DNA of 64,000 nucleotides from Sordaria brevicollis. Lineage: Eukaryota; Ascomycota; Sordariomycetes; Sordariales; Sordariaceae. The stretch is taken from contig JAUTDP010000001.1 of NCBI GenBank assembly GCA_033439795.1, forward strand, positions 310,001 through 374,000, written 5' to 3'. The position numbers and the translations under genes were made by a program. The notes under the pieces were generated by a model. The model was not told where the DNA came from, ran no database searches, and saw only the letters and a list, made by a program, of their open reading frames with translations. Within the stretch, counting starts at the first letter, position 1. Each line of letters starts with the position of its first letter. Below are positions 44,636 through 53,756 of this stretch, piece by piece.

Positions 44636-44817
44636 TATTATAATAGTAACAATATTAGGGGGAGCAAAGAAGGCTTAATTGTATATAACTGTGTAAGACT
44701 CTATAAACGTACAAATCTCTAGCTACTGTGTAAAAATCCCTCAGACTCCAAACCTCGGTTATTTAGGTTACGTACACTCCTATTATCCCTGCAGACCAGC
44801 CACCCAGTATTGTAATA
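44636..44817 (-). repeat. Right LTR of the copia element (5' LTR in element sense)
   Basis: It begins TATTATAATA, where the left copy has TGTTACAATA, and ends TATTGTAATA before the second GTTGC. Its outer half keeps C and G at positions where the left copy has T and A. Confidence 0.92.
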
Positions 44818-44822
44818 GTTGC
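44818..44822 (+). repeat. Target-site duplication GTTGC, right copy
   Basis: Matches 39131-39135. Confidence 0.85.
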
Positions 44823-45067
44823 CGGGATTTATATGATGGGAAATGTCACCATGTTCAACGTCGAACAGATGAGGCTATGAGTACATGGAATCCACCGTCC
44901 GTACGGAGCATAGCTTTAACTAGCCGACCGCGCTGTCAGGTCTACAATCGTTCCCATTATTATTTCCCCTCTCACCCATTGGCTTCCCATTTCTCTCTTC
45001 ATGCTTTACAATTACCTTTCCTCCTTCTTCAATACGTTCGTCGTTATCGTGTCGCTTATTTGTCACT

Positions 45068-47776
45068 ATGGGAAACCCTCAACCGCTTTCAACTCTGGCC
45101 GATGATGATGGTGTTTCAGCGATGTGGCTGGAAACCGAACGGCCAGTGCATCCAGATCACTCCAAGGACCGAACGGCTTTCGTTTTCCCACTGGTACGCC
45201 ACACATATTGGCCTCAGTATGGCGGTGGTCCAGAAAAAGTAGAGTGGGAGATAGAAGACCCTCCCTTGTTCAGCAGCAAGGATGTTCAGATTTACAGACA
45301 GTCATGCATCGCAAGGGATCCGGCACTTTTTAGCATCAAACGGGTTGTCAAAACCATCAACTATGACGAAAGGGAGAAGGCTCTGCACGAAAGAGAGGTC
45401 CTGGCGATGGTGAAGTTCAATGGAGGTCAAGACAGTGTCAGTACCTTTTGCCCACTATATCCCCTTCATGGCCCCGTTGCAAGTGTCCATATTGACCTTT
45501 ACTGCCCCTAGTGTCGACCTTTCTTCCTAGAGTGCCTGGGCTGGTGGATGGAGGGGCCAGGATGCCTTAACATCGCCATGGAGTACTTGCCACTGGGTGA
45601 TCTACGCCAGTATCTGACGAAGAATGGGCCCTTAACGGAGAAGGACTGCAAGTCAGTCATTTTTCAGGTCTTGCTAGGGTTGGGCTTCATGCAAGAGCAG
45701 GAATATGCCCATCGCGATATTTCCCCCAAGGTAAGCCTCTCTCACTTTACCTATGCATCTCCATTTTCACCAACGCATTCCAACGATGTGATTCCATACT
45801 GTCACTCATGTCCATCCATTGTTGATTGTGCTGACCTCTACCAATTTCCAAAGAACATCTTCATACGGAGTTGCCCACAGTCTGACAATCCTGACGAGGA
45901 ATGGTCAGTCGTCCTTGCTGACTTTGGGTTCTCCAAGTCGGTCAGCAACAAGCAAGACGTACCGAGTGGGGTGAGAACCACTTGGGCTTACGGAGCACCC
46001 GAGATCCAAGGATCTGAATACTTTTGGCCGCCACAGCTACTTGAGGCCAAAAACTTTCTGACTATCGACATGTGGTCTCTAGGGGTCACCGTGTTTGAGA
46101 TTCTTACTAACAAGCTGCCGTTTGGCGATAACGGCGCCGACAGCAGAGACTTTGTAAGAATGTGGGACGACGATGAGCATTGTTGGGTGGGCTTGGTGCC
46201 AAAGAGGAAGTGGAAGAAAATGCGGCATGATCATCTTCCATGGTTCGTCGCATACGGGGTTTCAACCGCTGCGCAGAGACTACTATACGCGCTTTGGACT
46301 GAGTTTGACAAGCGACCCACTGCTGTCGATGCCATGAAGCATGAGTGGTTTAAGACAGACTTGGACCTCCCCATGGCCTATCTGCTAGGTGGCAACCAGT
46401 GAGCTATTCTTGGATTAACGTCGTTGTTCTTGGGATTGGCCACACTAACAGCTTCCAGGGAACGAGGGATGTTTGACTGGAACTACCACTTCCCCGAGGG
46501 CCTCATACAACGTTTCATTAAGGGCAAAGATAGCTCTTCGGACTTCCTTGGCTTGAGGAGGATTCCGGGCGATAGTCAGTACGTTATCTTCCACCGAACA
46601 ACGGGCTTCTCTAGGCTCATCAGGAACTAACCTTGTCCACGCAGGCGATTTCGGCGAGCTTCAACATCGTCGACTGTCACCGGTCTTGCCCAATCTCTAA
46701 AAGCCTCTTTTGAGTTGGAAGTGAGCCCCTATCAGACACCACAGATGAGACCTCAAGTCGTATACGGAGGAGACGCATCACTGCCGAAACCACAAAAGAC
46801 TGCCCGACGTACCATCATAGAAAAGCCGGGTCAAGATGCGCTTCACATCTGCCCCTATACGAAGCTCTATGGAGGCGAGCGAAGCCCTTTCGAGAAGGAC
46901 ACGAACTTGACGTGCGACGAATATGTCGCATTCCTCCGTCTGTCTGACCTTCTTCGCCACATCAACGAGCGACATATATCATCGTCCATGCCAGCAATTC
47001 CAGACTACGCGTTCAACGTCACCAATACACCTGAAGGGAAGCAGCAAAGAACTTTGATGCAGAAGCTATGGTGCAACGCCTTGTTTGACCAGCAGACCAC
47101 CTTGATGAAGTACCTTCTCGACAAGCACAACTTGGATATCAATATAAGGATTGATATGTTGGAACCTGAGAATGCAGAAGGGAAGGCAGGAGCAACGGCA
47201 CTTCACTATGCTGCTTTCCATGGCGACGAGGACATGGTCAAGTTTCTCCTCGGTCAGGGAGCAGATACCAGGGTGCAGGACCAGTTTGGTCTCACCCCGC
47301 AGGCCATTGCTGCGGTCCAGGGCCATGAGTTTAGAGCTCAGCTTCTTGCCGAGGAAGAAAGCAAGCGACAGAAAGAAGACGGGACTGAGGCTGGACAAAT
47401 CAAGGCCGACGATCAATTACGCCACGTAGCGGAGTCCTCGGCAAAGGCGTCTACGGGCTCACAGCCCCGCTCTCAAGACCTCAGCGTCAAGTCTGGCCTC
47501 GAAGATCTTGACTTCTACAAACTCCGTCTGAGAGTTGAGCACAACAAACTCCAGTACCAAAAAAACTCTTGGGCCGCACATTCGGATAGACCTGAGTACC
47601 CGAGGCATATTCCCAATGCGATGATGCAGAAAGGCGGTCACGATCAGAGACCTGAGCAACAACAGGCGTATGGAGGCCGGAGACTTGGAAGTAGGGCAGG
47701 AAAGACGGAAGTGAGGTCGACTATGATGAGAGGAAGAGATGGTGATGTTGAAGAGCTAAACTTGGCGGCTGAGTGA
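45068..47776 (+). CDS. Protein kinase / C2H2-like finger / ankyrin-repeat protein, 794 residues
   Basis: Five exons: 45068-45436, 45512-45730, 45854-46398, 46459-46578 and 46645-47776. All close in phase to 2385 coding bases. The kinase domain spans about residues 60-370: RVVKTI with Lys95 as the likely ATP-binding lysine, NIAMEYLPLGDL at the hinge, HRDISPKN (about 191-197) with the HRD aspartate, ADFGFSK (Asp near 219), YGAPEI, and DMWSLGVTVFEIL. It should be an active Ser/Thr kinase. After a linker comes a finger-like unit (CPYTKLYGG...C...HINERH), then ankyrin-type helices (GATALHYAAFHGDEDMVKFLL; FGLTPQAIAAVQGHEF) and a charged, probably coiled or disordered C-terminus. The same order of domains is present in the gene at 6021-9193, which has two finger/ankyrin blocks. 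It is transcribed away from the copia element and from the broken pseudokinase gene. The first intron has a less usual GTCAGT donor. Confidence 0.85.
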
Positions 47777-47974
47777 GGTGTTGACGCTCACTGAACACAT
47801 GCATGCAGAGGATGGATTCAGAATCCGGCTTTCTAGATGACGCCATGCATCGCAGTGCACTATCAATCTGCGCTTTCCTGCATGTGGCCCAGCCCAGTCA
47901 GCGAAAGAACAATGAACAGGAGCCCAGTGCCGGACAAGAATCAGAAAATGGCACCGGGAAAAAAAGAGTAGGAT
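47777..47974. other. Short gap between the kinase-ankyrin gene and a tRNA-like gene
   Basis: An A-rich run (47957-47967) next to the tRNA-like gene would read as a T-run terminator on the minus strand. Confidence 0.4.
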
Positions 47975-48096
47975 TGCGCAGTCCAGGATTCGAACCTGGG
48001 TTGCTCGCGTGATCACATTGTACGGTCACCTCCTTGAGGGGAGTCCCTGGGCTAGCGTTTGGGTAGCGAGAGTACTAACCACTGTACTAACTGCAC
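47975..48096 (-). tRNA. tRNA-like gene with an intron, copy 2
   Basis: Reading on the minus strand, the acceptor stem (GTGCAGT/ACTGCGC), D arm (GTAC-AGTGGTTA-GTAC), anticodon stem (CTCGC/GCGAG) and T arm (CCAGG-TTCGAAT-CCTGG) match copy 1 at 13922. The loop insert is about 50 bases. Its 3' part (GGAGGTGACCGTACAA and GATCAC) is close to copy 1, while its 5' part has diverged. The canonical intron position would give anticodon CCC with A at position 33, again unusual. About 35 bases upstream the block CGTCACTAGCCCTTCATAAG matches copy 1. Conservation of both halves and the upstream box suggests function, but isotype and activity are uncertain. Confidence 0.55.
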
Positions 48097-48882
48097 TTGC
48101 TGGTGTTGTTGACTGGTGGTTCAGGAGATAAGCTTATGAAGGGCTAGTGACGGCGTGGTGGACCACGATGCCGCGGGTCAGATGTGCAGTGCGAGCTTCA
48201 CGTAGCGGAGAGGGAACCTCAAGGCAAGAAGGAACGCCATCCCCGGTCTTGGGCACTTGGAGGCTGTCCGCTTCGCAACAGATAGCTACAAGTATGTTAA
48301 GGCTCAAGGAGCTTATAATATTCGTGGCCAGCTCTGCGCCAAAGTCCCAAAAGGGTATCTTCAGCGAAAATGACTGGCCTACCCTCTGCTTATTGACATA
48401 ACGAAGACGAAACATTGCCGGGATTTAGGTCTACACAAGTGTCATGGAAATTTGATGGAGGCAGAGTGTTCACTTCAACACAACTTTGGCGAGTCTTGTC
48501 GTTTTCCATTTCTTTTTGTCTTCTTTCCTTTTAAGTAGGTCCAGAAGCCATTCTGGCCAATGGAAATTCGGGATTGTCAGCTTGCATCTGCTCGCTCTCA
48601 ATAAGCGACGTACCTGCATGACGACAAACTTTATCGCGACTTCATTCCAAACTCACCTCGTTCTTAGTTGCGACATTAAGTTCATCTATACTAACGACCC
48701 CTCTTTCGCATCGTTTCTCTCGAGGTACCATCATTCTTTTCAAGATAAGACACAAAGACCTTGCCGCCATCATACCATTCTCACCACATCTTCCACAAGA
48801 CACCCGACTTAATCGTCAAGCACTAGTTTCGACTTACCAACTCACCAAACACCTCTCCGCTAGATCCAAAAGCGCGTTCAAG
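48097..48882. other. Stretch between the tRNA-like gene and a small reading frame
   Basis: The first 60 bases carry the conserved tRNA upstream block. The right end (48740-48880) is A/C-rich like a fungal 5' leader. No other gene is seen. Confidence 0.4.
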
Positions 48883-48990
48883 ATGTTTTTCATCGTCGCT
48901 ATTCGCAACTGGAGGATTAATTGGCGCCGCGTGAGGGAAGAGGCTATTCGACTTTGGAGGATCTTCACCGGGGAGATGAGAGAGATGTGA
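48883..48990 (+). CDS. Possible 35-residue small protein
   Basis: The frame ATG (48883) to TGA (48990) encodes a Trp- and Arg-rich peptide (MFFIVAIRNWRINWRR start, then IRLWRIFTGEMREM). It has four tryptophans and nine arginines and is probably an amphipathic helix. The preceding 130 bases are A/C-rich with CACCAAACACC-type sequence and contain no other ATG, as in real Neurospora-type leaders. No homologue is recalled. It may equally be an upstream frame of a longer spliced transcript, or chance. Confidence 0.3.
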   Translation: MFFIVAIRNWRINWRRVREEAIRLWRIFTGEMREM

Positions 48991-49589
48991 GCAGACAACA
49001 ACAATCTACTACATCAACAAGCCACCCTTTTGTTCAAGTACTGTTAATCACCTGACGATTTCCCATTTTATCAGTCTCAAATCTTCTTGGGATGTCTCCG
49101 ACCGGATTTTCGCCCTTCATTAATATGCGGCTCATCACCAGCCAATCGGCAAACACTCCAACAATTTTCCCACGCGAGCGCGGAGCGTCAATCGTGGAGA
49201 AGAGTGACGACGCATGGCACAGCACGGCATAGAATGGCGACTGCCGTGTGCGCGGAAGCATACTGCCGAACAGGCTATCATACCCGATATTGGGTTGCAT
49301 TCTTCCCGGCAAAACGGTTGGCCACCAGCATCGAAGACACTCGATCACATATCACGATATAGGGCATGGATTCAACCACCAAGCAGCATAATCGTTGGAA
49401 TGGGATGTTCGCTTTAGATGAGGCACTCGACTCGTCCCGTCTTGGCGGGTCCTGGATCTTGTTTTGCCTCCCGAGGATGGCCATATAGAAGGGAGTTGCA
49501 TGCCCACCGCGTTTCTCAGATTCTCTGCTTGCTCTTCTCTGGATGCAAGGTCTTACGTACCACCTACAGCGATTCGAGGCCTTAACATA
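48991..49589. other. Promoter region of the secreted dehydrogenase gene
   Basis: No gene is supported. Frames on both strands lack start context. The last 100 bases form the leader of the gene at 49590. Confidence 0.35.
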
Positions 49590-51068
49590 ATGCGTTTGTT
49601 CAACCTCTTCACAGTGGCAGCGGCCCTTTTGGGTGCCGGTAAGTTCTCTTCTCCTGCTTCTCAAGGTGGCATCACACTAACTCCACTTCACAGGTGTCCA
49701 CGCCGAAGTCACAAAGCTCCCTCTCCCAAAAAGCTGCAACGGCGTCCCCAACATGCGCTTCCAATACACCCTCAACTCCGCCTGGACCGTCATGAAGATC
49801 GCCGGCAGCCTGAAGCAAGTACGAACCATCATCTGGGACACCGAAGGCAACATGCTCGTGCAGCAAAACACCCGGGGCGTGTCTGTGCACACCTTCGGCG
49901 CCGATGGCTGCATCAATAGCACCAACATGCTCATCTCCGGCGGCGGTCTCAACCACGGCCTGGACTTGACTCCCGACGGCAAGACCCTCTATGCTTCCTC
50001 CGAGACTACACTCTACAGCTGGACCTACGACCCCCTGACCCGCAAGGTCAGCAACCAGAAGACCATCGTCAAGGGTATGTCAACTGGCGTGCACTCTTCA
50101 CGTACCGTCAAGGTTGTCCCAGGTCAGCCGAACCTGGTGCTGCTGCAGGTGGGCAGCAACTCGAATTTCGACATGGCTTCGCAGCAGCCGTCGACTGGCC
50201 GGGCTTGCATCAAGGTGTTTGACGTCAACAACGTTCCCTCGGGCGGGTACAACTATAACACCCAGGGCGAGATGTTTGGATATGGGTTGAGGAACGAGAT
50301 CGGCTTTGTTCCTGATCCTAATGGCGTCTTTTGGGGTGTGGAGAATAGCGGTGATGTTAGTAGTCCCTCTTCTCCCCTTCCTGACTCTTGCTAACCTTGC
50401 AACAGGACTTCACTCGCACCGAAAACGGTCAACGAAGGGATATCCACACCAACAACCCAGCTGAAAAGCTCAACAACCGTAAGCCCCCCTTTTCCCTCTT
50501 GCTTTCAGATCCACTAACCCCTTTCGTTACCCCAGTCGGCGACCCCCGCACCCTCCGCAACGCCTGGTACGGCTATCCCACATGCTTCTCAGTCTGGGAC
50601 CCCTCCAACTTCAACAACGGCTTGAAAACCGGGCAACACTTCGTCACAGCCCCCAACTCCTCCTACAACGACGCCACCTGCAACGGCAAAGCCGTCGCCC
50701 CCCGTCTCACCTTCCAAGCGCACTCCGCTCCCATCTGGAACACTTTTGATAGCGAAGCAAAGAACATGTACATCACCTTCCACGGCTCCTGGAACCGGCA
50801 GCCGCCCACGGGGTTCAAAGTCGTGCAGGTCCCGTTTACTAGGTTGGCGGATGGGAGTTATGATCCTGTTGCTCCCAGTGATAGCAGGACGGGGTATACG
50901 GATATTTTCAGCGCGAGTAATCCGAGCAGTTGCACGGCGAATGGGTTGACGATGAGTAGTTGTTTTAGGTTGACGGCTGCTAGTTGGGATCCGGCTGGTA
51001 GGGGTCTGTTTGTGGGGAGCGATAATAGTGCGGAGGGGGAGATTTATATTTTGAGTCCAAAGGCTTGA
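49590..51068 (+). CDS. Secreted AA12-type (PQQ-dependent) sugar dehydrogenase-like protein, 438 residues
   Basis: Four exons: 49590-49638, 49694-50355, 50406-50478 and 50536-51068. All close in phase to 1317 coding bases. MRLFNLFTVAAALLGAGVHA is a clear signal peptide with likely cleavage after Ala20, so the protein is secreted. The rest matches the beta-propeller fold of soluble quinoprotein glucose/sorbosone dehydrogenases (CAZy AA12 in fungi): WDTEGNMLVQQ, GGGLNHGLDLTPDGKTLYAS, GMSTGVHSSRTV, FGYGLRNEIGFVPDPNG with the family's LRN motif, NAWYGYPTC, and FHGSWNRQPPTGFKV near the C-terminus. Fungal AA12 enzymes oxidise pyranose sugars using PQQ and can pass electrons to lytic polysaccharide mono-oxygenases. 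No cytochrome or cellulose-binding domain is attached here. Oxidation of plant-derived sugars outside the cell is the likely role. Composition is normal. Confidence 0.85.
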
Positions 51069-51546
51069 GGCACGGGGCTCGTGTATTGTAGGAGGATGGA
51101 AGCTTGCGAGACGCGTCGTTGTGGTCAACTTGTGTTTCGTTGAGGCTGGTGAATGTGATCAACTTACCTTTGTTCCTGAAAGAGATTCGTCTTGTACGAG
51201 CCCTTTGATCTTTCACTCTCATTCGGGAACACTGTCACTAATGTGATACGATTGAGGGTTCCCCAGGCGGAGAAATTTTGTATAGTTCTCGCTTTATGGA
51301 AGTGTTTGCGTGGTACCCTGCTTGTACCCAATCCGACCTACCGTTCATTTATCCTTACGTGGAACAAATCGGACACATGGGCGATGCGAGGAAGGTTGCA
51401 CACATGAGTGGGTTAGAGAGGCTTGGAGCCTTGGCCTTGACCCTCTCCTCCTACAAGTCCAATCACTCTTCTAATGTGAAACGAGGACGGGTTTGGTAGT
51501 ACACACAACTCAACTAAGATATTATTGCCCTCCAGATATCGGGCAA
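51069..51546. other. Gap between two converging genes
   Basis: The 3' regions of the dehydrogenase gene and of the minus-strand hypothetical gene meet here; no repeat or RNA is seen. Confidence 0.4.
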
Positions 51547-52238
51547 TTATAGTTTTCCTTCAATTACCGCTATGGTGCCAGAATTTGCCATTCCGAAAGT
51601 GAAAAATGCCTGCTGCCCATCGTCGTCTTCATAGATCCCAATCCTGAGGTAACCTGCAGGCATTCCAGGGCCTAATTCATCCAAGAGAAACCTCAATATC
51701 CCTACGCCGCAATCCCGCCCATTCTTCCCATTCTGTCCCGAACTCATAAACGCGATTGTCTCCTTCCCCGGCGTTTATATTTGACTTCTACGAGTAATCC
51801 CGGTGTTGTACTCTTGATACTTCTTGCTTTACTCTTAAGTCGTTCCAGTCGGCTCACTTCATGGAGTCTCTTTACAAATGTCATAAGCGAGCCGATGATT
51901 CCTTGCTTGGCTTCCTCGATGTTCCCTGCGGCATGTGTAAGCTCCTCTGTGGTGATCCTTTGAAGAGATCCAGTCTCTTCCTCGGTGTCCGAGTCTGTAA
52001 GCTCGGAGTCGAAATCCATAGGAGGTACTGTCCAAGTCAGCGTTTGCAGAGTTGGCTCAACGCCAGAAGGCGGTTGGGCGGTTGGCGGTGCATTACGCTT
52101 GGTGAACATGATGGTTGACACAGCTTTCCAGTAAGAGCTAGGAGTGAGCCTGCAAGGTTCTCGAGAATTGTAGGGGTCGAGTATACTGTGAATGCACTTG
52201 TACGATACCCAAGTCTCTACGAAGGATCGTTTCGTCAT
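51547..52238 (-). CDS. Hypothetical protein, probably two exons
   Basis: The frame from 52238 encodes an N-terminal stretch, an acidic linker (DFDSELTDSDTEEETG) and a helical part (EELTHAAGNIEEAKQGIIGSL, then VKRLHEVSRLERLKSK), and stops at 51744. An overlapping frame at 51747-51547 continues with a hydrophobic, strand-rich segment (GVGILRFLLDELGPGMPAGY; AFFTFGMANSGTIAVIEG). A possible intron of about 59 bases with a weak GTAGAA donor and GGACAG acceptor, both phase 0, would join the two parts to about 210 residues. Without splicing these are two overlapping small frames. No family is recognised. The gene lies directly beside the decayed transposon block and its start is only about 80 bases from the transposon border. 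Confidence 0.4.
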
Positions 52239-52315
52239 GTAGGGGGGTTGCGAATTGTTTGGGGACGAGGCGAGGTAGAGTACAAGTTGGGCGTGCGGGT
52301 CAGGGACCTGCCCAA

Positions 52316-52335
52316 CGCCAGAAATAAATCAAATC
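52316..52335 (+). repeat. Left 20-base inverted terminus
   Basis: Pairs with 63494-63513 with one C/T difference. Confidence 0.65.
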
Positions 52336-53465
52336 AAATTAAATCGGGACCCCGATTTGATTTGATCCACTCAAATCTGAAGTTTGATTTATTTATATTT
52401 ATAGATATTTGATTTGATTTGATTTGATTTGATTAGATTTGATAGATTTCAATAGTTTTTCGATTTTTTCTTCTATTTTCTAACTCCCTAAACTACCCTT
52501 TATTGTAAAATCTTTCTCTTAGACGCTTTACGACCACTTATATATCATCTACCACCCTTAATTATCCTCTATAAACTTAAAACGTAATTAAAATTTTAAT
52601 ATTTTAATAACGTTAACCGATTCGGCCGTAAAACTTTATTATTATATATCGAAAATTAATTTAGCGCCGCTAAAAGAGCGTTTATAATCGTCTACTATAG
52701 AGGGTATAGAATAAAAGTTAAATATTATGCGTAATAATTAAAGGTAAATATTCTAGTTGGCTTTCTACTAATTTAGTATATTATTAATAGTATATATTTA
52801 ATCGTTAAAGTAACGGTATAGTTTATCCTCCTTTTAAAGTTGGGATAGGTGGGTATTATAAAAATTGTAGTCAATAAATTAATCGTTATTAATTATCCGT
52901 ATTTATTAACTATTAGTACTAATTGGCGGATCTTTAATAAATTGATTAATATAATTAACGTTGTAGATTAATTAAAAATTTATAAAGATACGGTCGTATT
53001 TTACTTTATTAAATTATTTTTATATTTATTTTAACCGGTAATTAAAGTGTAGAACGAGTGTAATTTAATACGCGGAGTATTTTTCTATTTTATTTTTATA
53101 TTCCTTTAATTTTTCGACGATTTTATTAATAATATAATTAACGGCCTCTATACCCTTATTTATTAAATCGTTAACGTAATTAATAGGTAATTTATCGTCA
53201 ATAATAGTAATTTAAGAGGTAAAGGAAGCGTTTATATTTATAATAGTCGTAATCGTAATTTAGGAAGATAGTATTATAATATTAGTATAAGAGGTTCGAA
53301 TTAGTCGTATTACGCGTATTCGAAATGGTAAGGGAAGAGTAAGTTGGGAATTAGGTACTTTAGAGGGTAATTCGCTACTATTAAATAGGGGAGGTGGTAT
53401 AATTATACGTATACGGGTAGTATATCGAATAGAAGGAGGTTAAATAAAGGGAGGTTAGGCGGTTA

Positions 53466-53470
53466 TATAG
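53466..53470 (+). repeat. Target-site duplication TATAG, left copy
   Basis: The same five bases follow the right gypsy LTR at 61292-61296. Confidence 0.75.
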
Positions 53471-53756
53471 TATAAGGGTATCGCTAAGAAGGCTTAGGGG
53501 GACCCGTACAACTAGGGCACAATGGCCTAGGACGATAAATAAAATAACGGATAAAATAAGGATAATAAGATATAATATAGAAGAAAGGATTTCGGAATCC
53601 GGGCGCCGACTATTCCGGACCTATAGGGAAGCGTATAAATATAAAAGAGGATAATTCCTAGCCAGAAATTTATATTTAATTAAGTTAAAATCTTTCTCTT
53701 AAAATAAATTTACTTTATACGACCTACTTTTACCCTTTTATACTTATAATTTTATA
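53471..53756 (+). repeat. Left LTR of the gypsy element
   Basis: Matches 61006-61291 along its length; differences are almost all transitions. Confidence 0.88.

Larger units (their letters stand above)
39136..44817 (-). mobile_element. Complete Ty1/copia LTR retrotransposon, decayed by RIP
   Basis: Two 182-base direct LTRs (39136-39317 and 44636-44817) flank 5.3 kb of extremely A+T-rich sequence, and a perfect five-base duplication (GTTGC) lies outside. Orientation is minus. A purine tract (AAGGGGGTA on the minus strand) abuts the left LTR. The reverse-transcriptase motif at 40561-40572 reads, on the minus strand, FFFYINNIIIVYLNKD, which is the copia YVDD motif after V-to-I and D-to-N changes of the kind RIP makes. 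Its position near the 3' end fits the copia gene order, with reverse transcriptase after integrase. Frequent stops remove all coding capacity, so the element cannot move by itself. It separates the two divergent kinase-family genes. Confidence 0.92.
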
